This document shows positions 11,801-34,792 of a stretch of 64,000 nucleotides of DNA, piece after piece; the stretch's first letter is position 1, and every line of letters begins with the position of its first letter. A program made the translations under genes and the position numbers. Source of the stretch: Bimastos eiseni (lineage: Eukaryota > Annelida > Clitellata > Crassiclitellata > Lumbricidae); the NCBI GenBank assembly GCA_959347315.1, contig OY365815.1:14675459-14739458 (forward strand), given 5' to 3'. The notes below the pieces were generated by a model. It was not told where the DNA came from. It saw nothing but the letters and a program-made list of their open reading frames with translations, and made no database searches.

Positions 11801-14800
11801 TAACCAACCATTTTTATTGCAAGAAATGTGAAGTAAACTTAAGAAGCAGCATATAATATACATACAATGATTATTGGACTGATTGCATGTTATCAAAGGC
11901 ATCGACCAGGGTATCGAAGGCACAAGAAACTGGCAACAGAATCGCTTTCTCACGGAACCTGATGGTTGCTGTCAAACAATACGGCTGGTGTAGCTGTACG
12001 TGTGATATGATGATCGTATCCTTTCCACAATTTTGGCCAATCAACAATTATTATTCTCTTATACTCACAAAATAGACGCATCACAGTCTTCGTCACCATC
12101 ATTGTCTAAATATGTGTATTTAATATTCTAGAAAGTTCTAAGTTCGGTTAATATGTACGTATATATGCATGTAAGTAAGTATGTAATACTATGTATCTAT
12201 CTATCTGCAGTTGCGTCGGTGATACGTGTGTGCTTTATAAACGCCGAGTTGTATTGTATTGTGTATATTTCGTAACCTTATCCTGCATGCATATGAAAGA
12301 GTATCAATTTAAGTGAAGCTTATACTCTTTGCTAGTATATAGATCCAATTTTTAAATTTTTTTAATCACTGCAGTCAGTTTCTTCATTATCACCTAGTAA
12401 AATGCCTTTCTTTCACAAGTCCCTTAGGCTATGACGGATTCGTATTGCCAACCTTAATGACGCCTCTGAGAGATTGCTCCATTATTAAAATCCAAAAATC
12501 AAGTTACTTTGACTAAGATTAGAGCTAGAAAATGATACTTATTAGCAGAGTTGTGTGGTCTCTAGACAGTGTCTCGGTCTTGAGACATCTCGAGACAGTT
12601 TTTTAGTGTCTCGGTCTCGGAAGCTTGCTGTCTCGGTCTCGGTCTCGAGGCATTGTCTCGAAGTTTTAGAACTGTCTTGAAATGAAAGTCTTGTTCTGTC
12701 TCGAACAAGCGGTCTCGATAAGTTTCGCGTTAACTGTCGTAAAATCTTGCGCTAGAAACTGAAACCGGAATCTGCGAAAAACGGTGATTCTGGTTAACGC
12801 GCGAGTCACATGATATTGAAATCAATTCAATTGTCTTAAAGTGGAAAAATGTCTGAGAGAGAACCTGAAATTGTGAAGTTTGTGTTTACGCAATTGAAGT
12901 AAGGCCCATTGACAACCAATAGCTATGGCGTGCCGTTTGTCATTGATGTAAAACCACCATAACCGAAACGATCGGAACAACTTCGAGTTTCTCGGGGTGA
13001 GTAAGGATATGCGCAAATTTATAATTTCGTTTGGCATTTGGTATCGAATTTGCTTGTTTAAAATCGTCTAGATGACTTCAGACGCGCTATTACTTTACTA
13101 TTCAGTAGATAGGCCGAAGAAGAAATATAGAAAAAGATAAAACTCGGCAATATAAAAACTGTTCTTGGGAATTGGCACAATATTCCTTATAATTAAGTTT
13201 CTAATTGAAATTATAAAATAACCTTATTCCCGAAAACTGATACAATGGTATTTTGCAGCCTTTTATATAGGATCACTTGTCTTTTACTGTCTCGAACTGT
13301 CTTGAACCTAGTGTCTCGGTCTCGGTACATCACTGTCTCGGTCTCGGTCTCAGCATCTCACTGTCTCGGTCTCATCTTGGTCTTGAAGTTTAAAGTCTTG
13401 CATACAACACTGCTTATTAGAACAGTAATAATGTGTTAGACTGCTAATGAAGCAGTACCAGTACCAGTATCCCACTAGAGAGCATTATTGTCTCAATAAC
13501 GTAATAGGCTACTACAAGAATGCCCGGGCAGCATCATGTTATTCCTATCCTAAGATCAATTAATAATTTTTTAGTGAATTCACAACTAAGTATTATCACC
13601 AATCTACAACTCCCTACTGCACTTTCAAATGTAGACTATTCGTGAATTTTTTACCATCCAGCCAACTCGTTCTACCTGATCAAGCTCCTGTCTCAGTCTT
13701 CTCACCAACGAGCGATATCCCACACTGCACCACGTCTCTGAAACGCATGACGACCTTCCTCTCGCATCTTTTCGTTCCTCTATGTCATTGTCAATCAGCG
13801 ACCTTTATCTGTCCCATACTCATCTATCATCTCTCAAATTTTCCACTCAGAACTGAAGTCTAATCTCTTCAAGAATCCTACCCGGCCTCATTCGATCCTC
13901 CAACTTTCAATTCTAAACGACATCCATTGTTCCGGAATGGATCTGCCCGGGACGCGGGACATTTTGATCAATTCCGGCCAATTCGGGACATGTGGTCACC
14001 CTATTTGGCTTATGATTAGATCAAGTTAGTACATTCACAGTGCGCGTACAATGTTGATAATACTTAGTTGCGGAACGGGTCGAGTGGTCATGTAGGCCTT
14101 TCTCAGAGTCTGTGTAGAACCAACTGTCAAAGTCTTCGGGTACTAGACTCTTACCTTCAGTATAAATGGTCATCTAATTGTTACAATCGTCCTGATGAAC
14201 TAATAAAATGCATTATGACCGATAGTTTTAGAGGCCACAGAACCAGTCACAGATTAGTTAGGCAGACTGGTTGAACTCAAAAGTGTTAACTTCTGCGACA
14301 GGTAAAATATAGAACTCGGATAGTAACTGTGTGAGGTGAAATATCAAATTTCAATTACTTTTCTGGTGGTGATAAGGTCAATGTCAGAACCTACGGTATC
14401 TGAATGAATCTAACTTATCGGAACTACACCCAGCATCACCAAACAGACAATGAGCCTAATTGCAATTAAATTGTAGTGACCACAGACTGAACCTCTGTAC
14501 TTGAATGATAAAAGCGCTAAATGAGTCATTAGACAGCGTACCATATATTGCATTGGCGCCTCTCGACCGATTGTCTTGTCAAACTTAAATTCTGCTCTCT
14601 TCTCAAGTAAAATCTCAGGATACCTCAAATTTTCTACATTTTAAAAGAGTAGAGACAATAGAGTCCTTAAAGTGTTTTCAATCAGCTGATGTTTTACTAT
14701 TACGACTGGAAACCTTGTCATGTAAGTACCGAATAAATTATGTAATAACTGTCAATTGTCGAAATCACACGTGTTCGACACATCTATCGTGATTATCTTA

Positions 14801-17800
14801 ACATAGTTTATTTCACTCACAGTAATGGTTGATGGTTTTTCATCAAATTATGATACTGCTATAATTAGTGTTATTTACTTATTTCAAATGATAGTCTTAA
14901 TTACTGGCTATTTTTTATTATAGTTGCTGCATCCTTTACTATAAGGCAATGCGAAATTGCTTACTGACTGATAGTGACTGCAGAATTTATTGCGACGCGT
15001 TGCACTATTTGCTCAGATATACAATGGGTGTATTCAGCATCCTGAATGCACTTATGCTTGATGCTAATATTTCATAAATTTAGGTGATGAGAGGTAGTCA
15101 TTTCAGGGTAGTCTTCACCCTGTTTAGAATAATTTTTGTCAGTTCAAAAAGTTAGGAATTAAACTAACCCTATGATTTTTATTATAATTATAAGCAGTAG
15201 GCCTAACAGCATTCAATATATATAGATGTAGTCTATTGTTCCTCAGTCTCGTAATATGAGATAATATCTCATCATTATGTCACCATGAATACCTCGTTAT
15301 GTCTCATAATTGCATCGAAGGATGCTCGGCTATTTGAATCACTTTTGTTAAATGCATGATACATAGTTCATTCTCTGTAATGACACATAGAGACACAGAC
15401 AACGAACGTTGTAGAGCTCGTTAAACTTAATTACCAGACATAATATTATTATTGATAAACACAGCCATTGGTAGCGTTGAGTCTGCTAATTTTACTGCAC
15501 ACTAATATCTTCCAAATTTTGGTTGTTTGTCACTCCCTGTGGCTCAGACTTCTTTGTGTGTATATATGCATATATAGGTGGATGTAATGTTTGTAATGTA
15601 AATTTATCACAAGAGCAAAGTCAGGTCAACGAGCTTAACACCGGCCCAAACCAATCAAGTCAAGCTCCTAGTTCCGTTCGGGTGCCGGTGTCAAAGTGAA
15701 GTCGATGAGACAGAATGGTTACGGTACATGTAGTAGTTTGTGGTGATGGATGCATGGTGATGCATCATGCTTGGGATGAAAATGATCCGTGTTTTTACCA
15801 GCCATGAGCTCACCACAATCATCCCCTCACTAACTAACACCAAACCACTGATCATACACGAATTTATATTCGTACTTGATATGACTTCATGCAGAATTCC
15901 TACGAAATATCTTTGTATAATGTTGTTTACAATGACTATTACTTTCTGCGAATTTGCGATAGTCAACTTAGCTCACATACTTATAAAAACATATATAAAG
16001 TTTCAATCAATCAGCTTTTTCATTTTTTCTTTCTTACACATTTTTTCACCACACCAGTACAGTGATGCATCATATAATGGTAGATGCACAGCCAGTAACA
16101 ATGGGAGGACCCAAAGGAACATTAGTTCCTCTTACACGATCTCTCTAATACTATATAATACATCCGGTGACCAAGCTATCTTGTTAATTAGATTACGCAT
16201 TTATTTTCAGTTCATTATGTGTTTCTTTTTGCTTAATTATGTTACATTGCTGCAAAACACAAACTATTATTTCATCGTTATCTACGGCAAAACCACTTTT
16301 ATTAATTATACTGTACATGCAATGTGCAATAAAATAAGATAATTTATTATTGAATGTTTTTATTTCTGTCCATTCAGAGGAGGCAGATTGGAATTGATGG
16401 GGCAGGAGAGGGGTATTTTCCATAGCCTCAAGATTTTTTAAAGTAACAACATAACAATGATCATTTGTTTGTGACGATGCCGTGATGATCATGCAAAAGT
16501 GGTGCCATGCAAAGAGGGGAGTCACCGGTTATTGATCATACTTACAGTGGGCTAGTGCGCATTTATGCAACGAATATCACGTAGGAAACCTCTGCTTCCG
16601 CAGAATAATTATAGCAAGCTGCTAGCAGTCTCTGCGATGACGCCTAGGTAGCCAGGCGGCTTAGCTTATTTTTCAATAAAAAAAGTATTTAAACAAAAAA
16701 ATACTAAAAAAATCAGTGGAAGGCATGTGCCTCCGCGACTCAATGGTGGCGACATAATATTCCATTCTATTTTACATATTGGTTGTTAGGGAAATGAACC
16801 AAATTAATGGCACGGATATTTTCAGATGTCTCTAACGAAATACCGTTATTGGGTCTAGGATTGATACACTTTTCATACCAGAAGGAACAAGTTTTTTTAG
16901 TGATTGCAAATTTAAACACCTCAACCTTGTGGATGTGTTCAAAAATATAACGTTCGACAGGTTTCTTTCTCTGACATCATGCAGCTTATTCTCATATTCC
17001 CTTGATATTCTTTCGAAATTCTCTTCGTGGTTATCATCTATGCAGTTACTCGCATTATGTGATAGAGACATTTGGAAGACGGTACTAAAGGGCTTTTTAT
17101 AAACTCTCCTAATCAAATAGTTTCGAATTTCTAGCATCAAGCTTAGGCTGATATAGAAAACAGAAAATAATATTTAATTACAAAGTCAGTAAATCAAAAA
17201 AAATGCCTGAAACACGAAAAATCGATGTTACGATCATTTGTACTCCTTTGAGAACTAATAAACAAATTATTCGTAGATTCTGTGTTTTCTTCCTAAGAAC
17301 TCAATTTCATTTAATTGATTCTGTCTAGATGAACTTCTTGGTTTCCTCAAATCAGTGAAATTGCATAGGCCTACCCATTATACGAAATATGTAGATGAAT
17401 TTCAGATACGTCTGACTCAATTCCTCAATGAGCGCAGCTCCAGAAATGATGATGGGGTAAGTTTAAAAAGTCAGTTCCGCTTGCGTCACTCTTATACAAA
17501 ATGGGTCTATTCTGTAGGTTTGCATGAGTGCGTCACTGCGTGTAAGCATTTTTGCACATTGTCCATCGCATTGTCGGGCATTATGCAGCGCTTGTTAAAT
17601 AGGGTTCACAACTGACTTTCTCGCAATAAATTCCTAAGCACCTGCTCCTGGAAGGATGGTATTTCAACCCGCATAATTTGTTTTCTAAGTTTAAAATTCA
17701 GTGTAGCAGCTTGTAACATTCAAGTGACGGTCAGCTTAGACTGATACTGAACTGGAATCGTGACATAAACAAACGGATACTCGATATTCGAAAAACTGCC

Positions 17801-18646
17801 GATAGCAGAGAATAAATACTGAAGAGTAAGGGCACGAGTCGATTAATGGAATAATGGATGTCTAAAATAATATTTTCCATCAATGAATATTTTTGTGCTT
17901 TTGTTGCTGTACCAATAAACAGCAGAAGTCAGAAATCGATATAGAACTAATATGCTAAATGTCTATTAAGTTCATTACCTTGTCTGTTGAATCCTTCAAT
18001 AGTTAGATTAGACGCGATTTTTTCAGAGTTAACTGAAGCCTTATATTTGTTTTAGGAAATAGGTTACAACTCTCTTCTAGAGCAAGCAGAAAGAAACTCA
18101 GTGACACTAGAGGTGAGATTTGTCAATTTTGCCCTGCAACGCTATTACCTATTTCCGTTTAATGTGGCTATTGCAGCGTATAATATATCGACGTAGTTGA
18201 TAGTTTTTTAGCTTGTAGGGAAAAACACAAAAGGAAGTCCGTGGAGATTTTAAGAATAGCGTTACGCCAATTCAATTTCCTTTTGCTTTTATACGAAAAG
18301 TGACATTCGCTGCTGATTTTTAAGACATGGAATCTAGCATAATCAACTGACGCTTTGCAGTTCAAAATCATAAATTTTCTTAAACTCGCTTGGGTCCAAA
18401 AATTGTATGATATATTGAATTTTGAAGACTGAAGTTTGGGATTTGCTGGTGAAACACGCCACTGAATACTGTCAACTTCTACTCAACAGACGATCAAAGA
18501 CTCCGAACGAACAAAGACATACTCGACAGGGAGAATGTCTGTGTCAATTTGTAGAAAGTATTCTGATCTCCGAAGAATGGTCATGCTGCGACTGCATCTT
18601 TGGCGTCAGAAGTCGCCATCCATGGAGACGCTACTGCGTCTTCTGA
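5322..18646 (+). CDS. Gene A: TIR-TMEM268-like fusion protein, nine exons
   Basis: Predicted 478 aa protein. Exons: 5322-5838, 7305-7382, 10121-10233, 11271-11519, 11899-12015, 14686-14721, 17406-17456, 18056-18112 and 18428-18646. Each is bounded by AG and GT, and the lengths (517, 78, 113, 249, 117, 36, 51, 57, 219) keep one reading frame to the TGA. Residues 44-172 are a TIR domain. Residues 237-319 hold the conserved FYVRCHGCFNK block and a two-helix hydrophobic hairpin. Residues 320-478 are the soluble TMEM268-like tail with WCSCTCD, FYYYDWKPCH, LTQFLN and GECLCQFVES motifs. I start at the ATG at 5322 because it has a purine at -3 and G at +4; an in-frame GTG six bases earlier is not a plausible eukaryotic start. 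The likely role is a membrane-anchored cytosolic TIR protein; this is inferred from domains only. It is the first of four tandem copies. TIR identity is very secure. TMEM268 homology rests on motif order recalled from the vertebrate protein. Confidence 0.85.
5997..6712 (+). repeat. 165 bp direct repeats flanking a LINE fragment, gene A intron 1
   Basis: 5997-6164 and 6549-6712 are diverged direct copies. Both carry GGGAGCGGGATATCA, GTTGCCGAAGC, CAGCTGCGGAAAATGA, GCTCCTAGTCTAAG and GTCTAGGACTGAGGAT. The LINE piece at 6239-6530 sits between them. Confidence 0.8.
6239..6530 (+). mobile_element. Non-LTR retrotransposon ORF2 C-terminal fragment
   Basis: It translates to VERKFLGAVKEAKMKYFGHA, then a basic GARGRGRPGKNWLDNIRKWM stretch. 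After a frameshift near 6445 it continues ATEIRQNWRRIVHEADYLRT to a stop. The KYFGHxxR...GxRxRGRPxxxWxDxI pattern is the usual C-terminus of invertebrate non-LTR retrotransposon polymerases. It is 5'-truncated and dead. Confidence 0.8.
7625..8150. repeat. Fold-back element with trinucleotide array in its loop
   Basis: The left arm (about 7625-7712) contains GATAAAGAAGTAGGGCGACG, CTAATGGTCT and GTGTCGTTAAACTGCAAC. The right arm (about 8065-8150) is its diverged reverse complement (GTTTAACGGC, ATTAGCGTCGCCCTCCTTCT, TTATC). Between them, 7779-7885 is a GTT/GGT/GAT/GAC repeat. A third arm-like copy is at 27395-27490, and GTGTCGTTAAACTGCAACTA recurs near 8407. It is inside gene A intron 2. The chance ORFs here are poly-Asp or poly-Val artefacts of the repeat. 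Confidence 0.7.
8640..9243 (-). mobile_element. Internally deleted CR1/L2-like LINE
   Basis: On the minus strand, a pre-RT region (DRLTWVIQLQSLHRLYRHKE, then NPKRLWSSISGLMG) is followed by the start of RT (FSADDFLKMV ... ITKDELRRVL). It then jumps directly to the C-terminus (LNRVKLHRAFAIVDPSMWND, LPS). The polymerase core is deleted. Lies in gene A intron 2. Confidence 0.8.
9570..9735 (+). repeat. Two-copy tandem repeat, unit about 98 bp
   Basis: GCGCATTTTTACGGAATGTC ... GATTTCATTGCCCGGGCAGTC recurs as GCGCATTTTTACCGAATGTC ... GATTTCATTACCCGGGCAGTC. No coding signal is seen. Confidence 0.75.
10570..10935 (+). repeat. Diverged tandem repeat with ATGGCGTCCAACATGGC motif
   Basis: Words such as GGCGTCCAACA(A/T)GGC, AACAGA(A/G)TAACA and TTATGACCAC/TTAAGACCAC recur two or three times. 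Near 10971-11050 it adjoins a LINE-like tail matching 488-560. Lies in gene A intron 3. Confidence 0.6.
11271..11519 (+). CDS. Gene A exon 4: FYVRCHGCFNK block and transmembrane hairpin
   Basis: This phase 0-0 exon of 83 codons follows a good polypyrimidine-AG acceptor. It starts with ITLSEYREIM, matching the ADQYRSLAE-like helix before the first membrane segment of vertebrate TMEM268. The paralogue-invariant FYVRCHGCFNK follows, then two hydrophobic stretches: LYLVLGVGILIAATVTAFIY, and a second starting IGITSVTLFVS and ending VLIVVY. A short polar loop, PNVQFFDKT, separates them. The hydrophobic segments share little sequence with genes B and C, although length and pattern are kept. The short loop suggests a hairpin with both termini on the same, presumably cytosolic, face. 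Confidence 0.85.
12546..13412 (+). mobile_element. Non-autonomous hAT-type element, GTCTCGG-rich, copy 1
   Basis: Terminal inverted repeats are CAGAGTTGTGTGGTCT at the left and the reverse complement of CAGTGTTGTATGCAAGAC at the right. Flanking 8 bp target duplications CTTATTAG at 12538-12545 and 13413-13420 are perfect. The ends are built of degenerate GTCTCGG repeats. No transposase is present. A related copy lies inverted at 51156-51793; this copy has about 250 bp of extra internal sequence (about 12740-13000). Lies in gene A intron 5. Confidence 0.85.
13697..14010 (+). mobile_element. LINE C-terminal tail plus dispersed GGGACGCGGGAC repeat
   Basis: 13697-13925 is homologous to 61475-61690 (GATATCCCACACTGCACCA, ACGACCTTCCTCTC, CACTCAGAACTGAA, CTTCAAGAATCCT), encoding a HSELKxDLFKNP-type LINE tail. 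13930-14010 (CCGGAATGGATCTGCCCGGG, ACGCGGGACATTTTGATCAA, TGTGGTCACCCTA) matches 62150-62215. The two segments are neighbours at both sites. Confidence 0.65.
14722..17405 (+). other. Gene A intron 6, nothing recognised
   Basis: AT-rich. It contains the longest chance ORF of the window (15767-16342) and a minus-strand ORF at 16832-17140. Neither has a recognisable domain, codon bias or paralogous counterpart. No repeats were identified beyond short AT tracts. Confidence 0.5.
18428..18646 (+). CDS. Gene A exon 9: conserved cysteine-rich C-terminal domain
   Basis: The terminal exon encodes 72 residues and a TGA stop. The sequence runs EVWDLLVKHATEYCQLLLNR, then RHTRQGECLCQFVES, a CCDCIFG cluster and the basic tail RHPWRRYCVF. 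The order LL....YxxLL...RHT....CxCQ(L/F)(I/V)E...CC matches the C-terminus of vertebrate TMEM268, which has PCPCQLIEAYILGTGCC. It begins after AAG at 18425-18427, in phase 0 after exon 8 (18056-18112). A candidate polyadenylation signal AATAAA lies at 18988-18993. Confidence 0.88.
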   Translation, partial: TEVWDLLVKHATEYCQLLLNRRSKTPNEQRHTRQGECLCQFVESILISEEWSCCDCIFGVRSRHPWRRYCVF

Positions 18647-19059
18647 TTCCTGTAGGCCTGCATTATATTTCCAGAGTCTAACTAAAGCCTACGTTCTACT
18701 TCACGTGACTCTAAGAAAATGCTTGAAATTTTTTCGTGAACAAGAATTCTCTCTGACTTCAGCGCCTTGGCAAAATGATATTATATGCATGTCTGACTTC
18801 CTTAATGTGGGGAGTAGATTTTGGAACGGTAGTTACTCAACTATTTACCTGCAATTATAACTTAACTGCTACTTTTACGTTGTTGATGAAAAGTAGTAAC
18901 TTTAGCCAAGTGTTTATAATAATGACAACACTTAATTAGGATATATACCTAGACCTACATAATATTTTGTCGAGTCATTTCTTTTGAAATAAATATTCAC
19001 CAGGCTCCAAATCTGCCTTATATCGTGAGGCTCTTATGTACTAGGGTTCACTATAAGTG

Positions 19060-19256
19060 TTCATATACATAAATACATACATACATACATATATACATAC
19101 ATGTACATACATACATATATACATACATACATACATACATATATACATACAAGTACAGGCATACATATATACATACATGTACATACATACATACATACAT
19201 ACATACATACATACATACATACATACATACATACATACATACATACATACATACAT
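19060..19256. repeat. (ATAC)n tetranucleotide array
   Basis: Nearly 200 bp of ATAC/ATAT repeats, perfect over the last 70 bp. All the long ORFs here (YVCM or YIHT repeats) are artefacts of the array. Confidence 0.95.
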
Positions 19257-19860
19257 GTTTATGGGCACAGTTAGTCTGTTGATCTAGTCATCCAGCTGCC
19301 ATTGAATCTAATTTGAGAGGAATCAATGCTACTCGTGAAATATCCTTGTACATCCAACGATGGTGTGCGAGCTGAACGACTTCTTGCATTGGAGTTGTAA
19401 AGGCTTGTGGTCAAGTAAGTTAACACGTTTTAGAGAAGCGATGCGTACAGATATTTGTTGAACGAATTCCACGAAAAACAAACAAATTTCTTTCAGTTTC
19501 TAAGGAATAAAAAAGTCACTTAACATTATTATGAAGATAGTTCTAATGGCTTTCAATTACATGATCTAAACTGTGGAGATACATGTATGTATTGGGCATA
19601 GTAATCATCTTCACGCTGTTGAGTGTTGACCCAAATGCATGCTGTTGCAGTCAATCGCAGCTAACATCTAATCCGATAGAGCAAAAATCTACGTTATATT
19701 TTTTAACTTTTATTTAATAACAAGTTAAAGTTACTGGCAAGTAACTTAAAAGTAGCAGTATAAATAGGTTTCAAGCAACGTAAACCTTACAAATAAAAGT
19801 CAAATATGTACACTGTTCGTCGTAATCTATGACGCGTCTGCCTCGTCTAATCAGTCAATT

Positions 19861-19863
<3 letters not shown>

Positions 19864-19925
<62 letters not shown>

Positions 19926-20440
19926 CAGGGTCTTCAATTAAACTTAATGGTGATGTCGTCCGAAGTAGCCCTGCTCGTTGGACTCCTGAGCAGTGAAAGT
20001 TCCCTTGAAAGCAACTGCGTTATAGCGTTGAATAGTCATCGAGATGCGCTGGTAGAGGAAAGTCGTCTCCCTCTGCTCCCCAGTGACGGCGGTCAGTTTA
20101 TGTCCCAGTTCTGAAAGGAAGCTTTGGCCTTCGGAATTGATGGGGAAAGGTTTCGAATGCCACCGGTGTGAAGACGTACCTGGTGGCTAGCTCGGCGTAT
20201 TTCTGAGTTTTGAGGTTCGCCGCCCTCTCGGCCGCTGCGCCCGCTCTTTGTGACGTTTCTGGCAGATACGACATTGCCATTGTATCTGACACTGTCGCGT
20301 CCCATATCAAACACCGCCCCGCCCGCTTTGGTATATCGTCTGGTCTTTTTCCATCAGATCGGGTCAAGCCCATCGGCTCTTTGATAGTGGGGATCCCTGC
20401 ACGGATTAGACTACTATAAATAAGGTCATTCAGGGCCGCG
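19864..20440 (-). mobile_element. R4-like retroelement C-terminus next to an (AAT)n tract
   Basis: On the minus strand, RSDGKRPDDIPKRAGRCLIW, DATVSDTMAMSYLP, GAAAERAANLKTQKYAELAT and later LYQRISMTIQRYNAVAFKGT form the conserved C-terminal region of a retroelement polymerase. The KRPD...WDxT pattern fits a PD-(D/E)XK (restriction-like) endonuclease. (AAT)n fills 19864-19925. Elements of the R4/Dong clade are known to insert into TAA repeats and to carry such an endonuclease; the clade assignment is inference. It is truncated. Confidence 0.65.
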
Positions 20441-22149
20441 TGTCTGGGCCAGCGTCTCAGGCCCAGGCCACATGATAATGGTTATATTTGAACTGACGAT
20501 TTGTGGTAAACGTATTGGCTCAGCTTTACTTGAACAGGCGCTTTAACAAAGTGTTGCGAGCAATACATTTTTAATCTCATGGGTGCAATATATAAATAAA
20601 ATGGTTCAACACATAGGCAGTTACATATATTTGTTGACAGTAATGAAGAACACTGAACTGAAAGCTGAACTAAGCCACGTGACCTAAGTAAAAGACTCCG
20701 ATGAAGCTTGATAACAATTAAGCTCTGTATTTGGACAAGCAGTTAATTCTGGCAAGAAGCAGCACTTGCAGTCCATAAAGACTCGTAAAATTAAGTTAAT
20801 TTGACCTTACATATTTTTGACACATAGTCTGAATCCGCCAATAGGCTAGATGGTGCATTCTTGGGAAGTCAAGAACACTCTTCCAAGCAATCATCCAGAG
20901 ACTACAAAACATTTGTCACGTCAAACCTTGTGGGGACTGTGGGATATATAATTGTCTCGCAACATGTGACCGGATTCTTGTGAGAGAATTTGTAATTATG
21001 ATGTAGCCTTTTGAATTGGCAACCAATTATGTGCAATGGAAATCCAGGATCTCTCTCACCAATGCTTTCCGATTGCGCGAGGTCTAATTTCAAACTGCCT
21101 AAGACAGATGTCACCAATTATATTTCCAAAATTCTATGCAAGCGTTAGCTCTATTATTTACTTAATTTTATGATCATCCTTACTCTCTCTGTAACTAATG
21201 GTGATCAATTTTGTCCAACTGATCTATTAAACGAATAAAATATATGCATCTTGAAATGATTCATAAGTTTTGATGATATATTGACAATTAAAGTCGTAAG
21301 TCTGATGAGGATCTAGACAGATTCATCTTTTTGAGACACTGCTTATCCTTCAGGATGAGAAAGAGACATTCATAGGCAGGTGAATGATGCACTTCATAAA
21401 GCTACAAATTTCCACTGACAGACCTACACTTGGCACGTCTCTTTGGGAAGGCAGAAGGAAAAATACACTGAATTTGAATTCGCCAATAGTATTATTAAAA
21501 TTGTTTTAAACTATTAAAAATAATGGATCGCGCATATAGGCTTTTAAAAAAATAAATTCGTTAAGACAACGATTCCAAAATGGCGGGGGTTCCCGGGGCC
21601 GGGCCACCAAAGAAAAATACCAGTTCGCCTAGATATTTTTATTTAATATTTGATTTCATTCATTCACTAATTAAAAAAAATTATTTAGCGGATTCGAAGA
21701 TTCGGTAGAAGGCCGACAGATTGTTCCTAGGGAGTATGCGGCAGTCAATTCAAAATGGAGAGCCGACATTAATTTTAATTAAACTAAACAAATAAAAAAG
21801 ACGATTGTATACTACAAGCAGTCAGTCACTCCTCGGCAAGTAACTAGTCATCAAAATACACGAAATTTATGTGGATACCGATATCTGTTTTATTTTGCCA
21901 ATAGGCCAGAGATAAAAATATTTTGTCGGGCACGAAGGAGACGCATACAAATTACACCGGATAAAATGGTTGAGAAACGCTGCATCAAAGCCTGTGTTCA
22001 CTGTTGTATTTTTGTGACAACGCACACATGTACAAGCAGGCAATTTAACATCAAGGTTAGATTTTCAAAATAAACCAATTTTCTGAGAAACCGCCTACGT
22101 CCTGCGGCAAAATTCCCGTACAGGATATTTAATGCCATGCATCAGACTT
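20441..22149. other. Intergenic A-B, nothing recognised
   Basis: No ORF over 75 codons and no repeat that I recognise, apart from AT-rich tracts. A GC-rich patch (GGGGTTCCCGGGGCCGGGCC) sits at about 21588. Confidence 0.5.
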
Positions 22150-22374
22150 AGACGGTGAGCATAGATCTAGCCTGGCATGTAGACTGTACAAGCTTGTATT
22201 TCAGTGTAGCAGACAAAAATGCCTGTTGCCCAGATCGTTCTGTCGGCACTTCCTACAGATCCTGTGCCAATTCTTTGGCCTGTATAAAGAGCAGAGTTGT
22301 GACGAAATTAGTTGTGACTTAGACCTCGCAAGTTGTTTTGCACATATACATTGCATCCGGTAAATAAGCAATTA
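22150..22374 (+). promoter_or_regulatory. Conserved upstream block of gene B, with TATA-like box
   Basis: This block is homologous to 38275-38515 upstream of gene C. Shared words include TTGCCCAGATC/CTGCCCAGATC, CCTGTGCCA/CCAGTCCTGTG, AGAGTTGTGA/AGAGCTGTGA, CAAGTTGTT and TTGCATCCGG. TATAAA at 22283-22288 is the best core promoter candidate. Without the inserted MITE, it would lie about 455 bp from the gene B ATG. Conservation between duplicated genes may simply reflect common descent. Confidence 0.4.
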
Positions 22375-22922
22375 CAAGGTGAACGAAAAAAGCGAACCTC
22401 TAGAAATACTGAAATATTTTCAGTATTAACCTATACGTTTTATAGAAAATGGTAAACCTTCATCTTCATTATTATGAGGTGCATATTTATAATCTATTAG
22501 TTAACATTTGTGTTTAAAAAGTCCTCCTTCGGCCACAACACATGCGCCAGGACACACTCGCCATAGAGCAATTGCTGCATCGATTACAATTTAATCAAAT
22601 TCGTTCCATGTGTATGATGCGTTGACACTGTTCACCGACGTCTCGAACCTTTGTCTTGTAAACGTTTTCTTGCATCACAATCCAGATTTTATAGAAAAAC
22701 GAGTTGTTATAGAAAAGTTTTGATCAAGTTGTAATTGATGCAGCAATTACTCAATGTTGAGACCGAAGGAGGACATTTAGAACATACAATATAACCAAAA
22801 ATTATAAATATGCGCTCCAAGTTCATTAATCTGAAATTTTGCCATATTTAATCAAAATGCATAATTTATTGGAGGAATTATTATTGTATTTCAAGAGACT
22901 CACTTTTTATCCGTTCACCGTG
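22375..22922. mobile_element. Mariner/Tc1-type palindromic MITE in the gene B 5' region
   Basis: The outer ends, CAAGGTGAACGAAAAAAG and CTTTTTATCCGTTCACCGTG, are inverted repeats, and TA dinucleotides flank them (22373-22374 and 22923-22924). Inner arms are also inverted: GTCCTCCTTCGG / CCGAAGGAGGAC, and CAATTGCTGCATC / GATGCAGCAATT. No transposase is present. The homologous gene C flank lacks the element, giving a paralogous empty site. It separates the conserved upstream block from the gene B start by about 550 bp. Confidence 0.8.
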
Positions 22923-23285
22923 TATACGTAGCATTCTTGATTTACAGTGTGATAAGCTATGTATAGTGGACTAATGTCATCAGGCTCTCCAATAAACCGG
23001 TTAGGTGCATCATTCGCTTAATAGAGACTACAGCTTCAGACACGACTGCTTAAGATGAAGGAACCTGAAACTTCAGCTCTGGAAAAAAATCAAATGAATT
23101 TGAGGATTGAAGATTCTTCTTACGGATTAAACAGTAGATCTCAGAACTCTTAAGCTTGCAGTTACAGAAAATTTATTTCGAAGATTGGGGATTGTGGTGG
23201 ATCCTTGTAAGAACGTTAGGACGTTTATGATCTAAGCGCGTATGAGATAATAACAGAAGAAGAAAAGCAAATCAAAATTTGACTC

Positions 23286-34792
<11,507 letters not shown>

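Noticed and set aside
15767..16342. Longest open frame of the window, 191 codons, plus strand, in gene A intron 6
   Set aside because: AT-rich I/F/T-biased composition, no domain, no counterpart in the other copies, and a minus-strand ORF overlaps it. Probably chance.
16832..17140. 102-codon minus-strand frame
   Set aside because: No recognised motif, no splice context, inside gene A intron 6.
18600..18860. 86-codon frame overlapping gene A exon 9
   Set aside because: Out of frame with the conserved exon and not present in the other copies.
19041..19287. Several frames with YVCM or YIHT repeats
   Set aside because: Translations of the ATAC tetranucleotide array.
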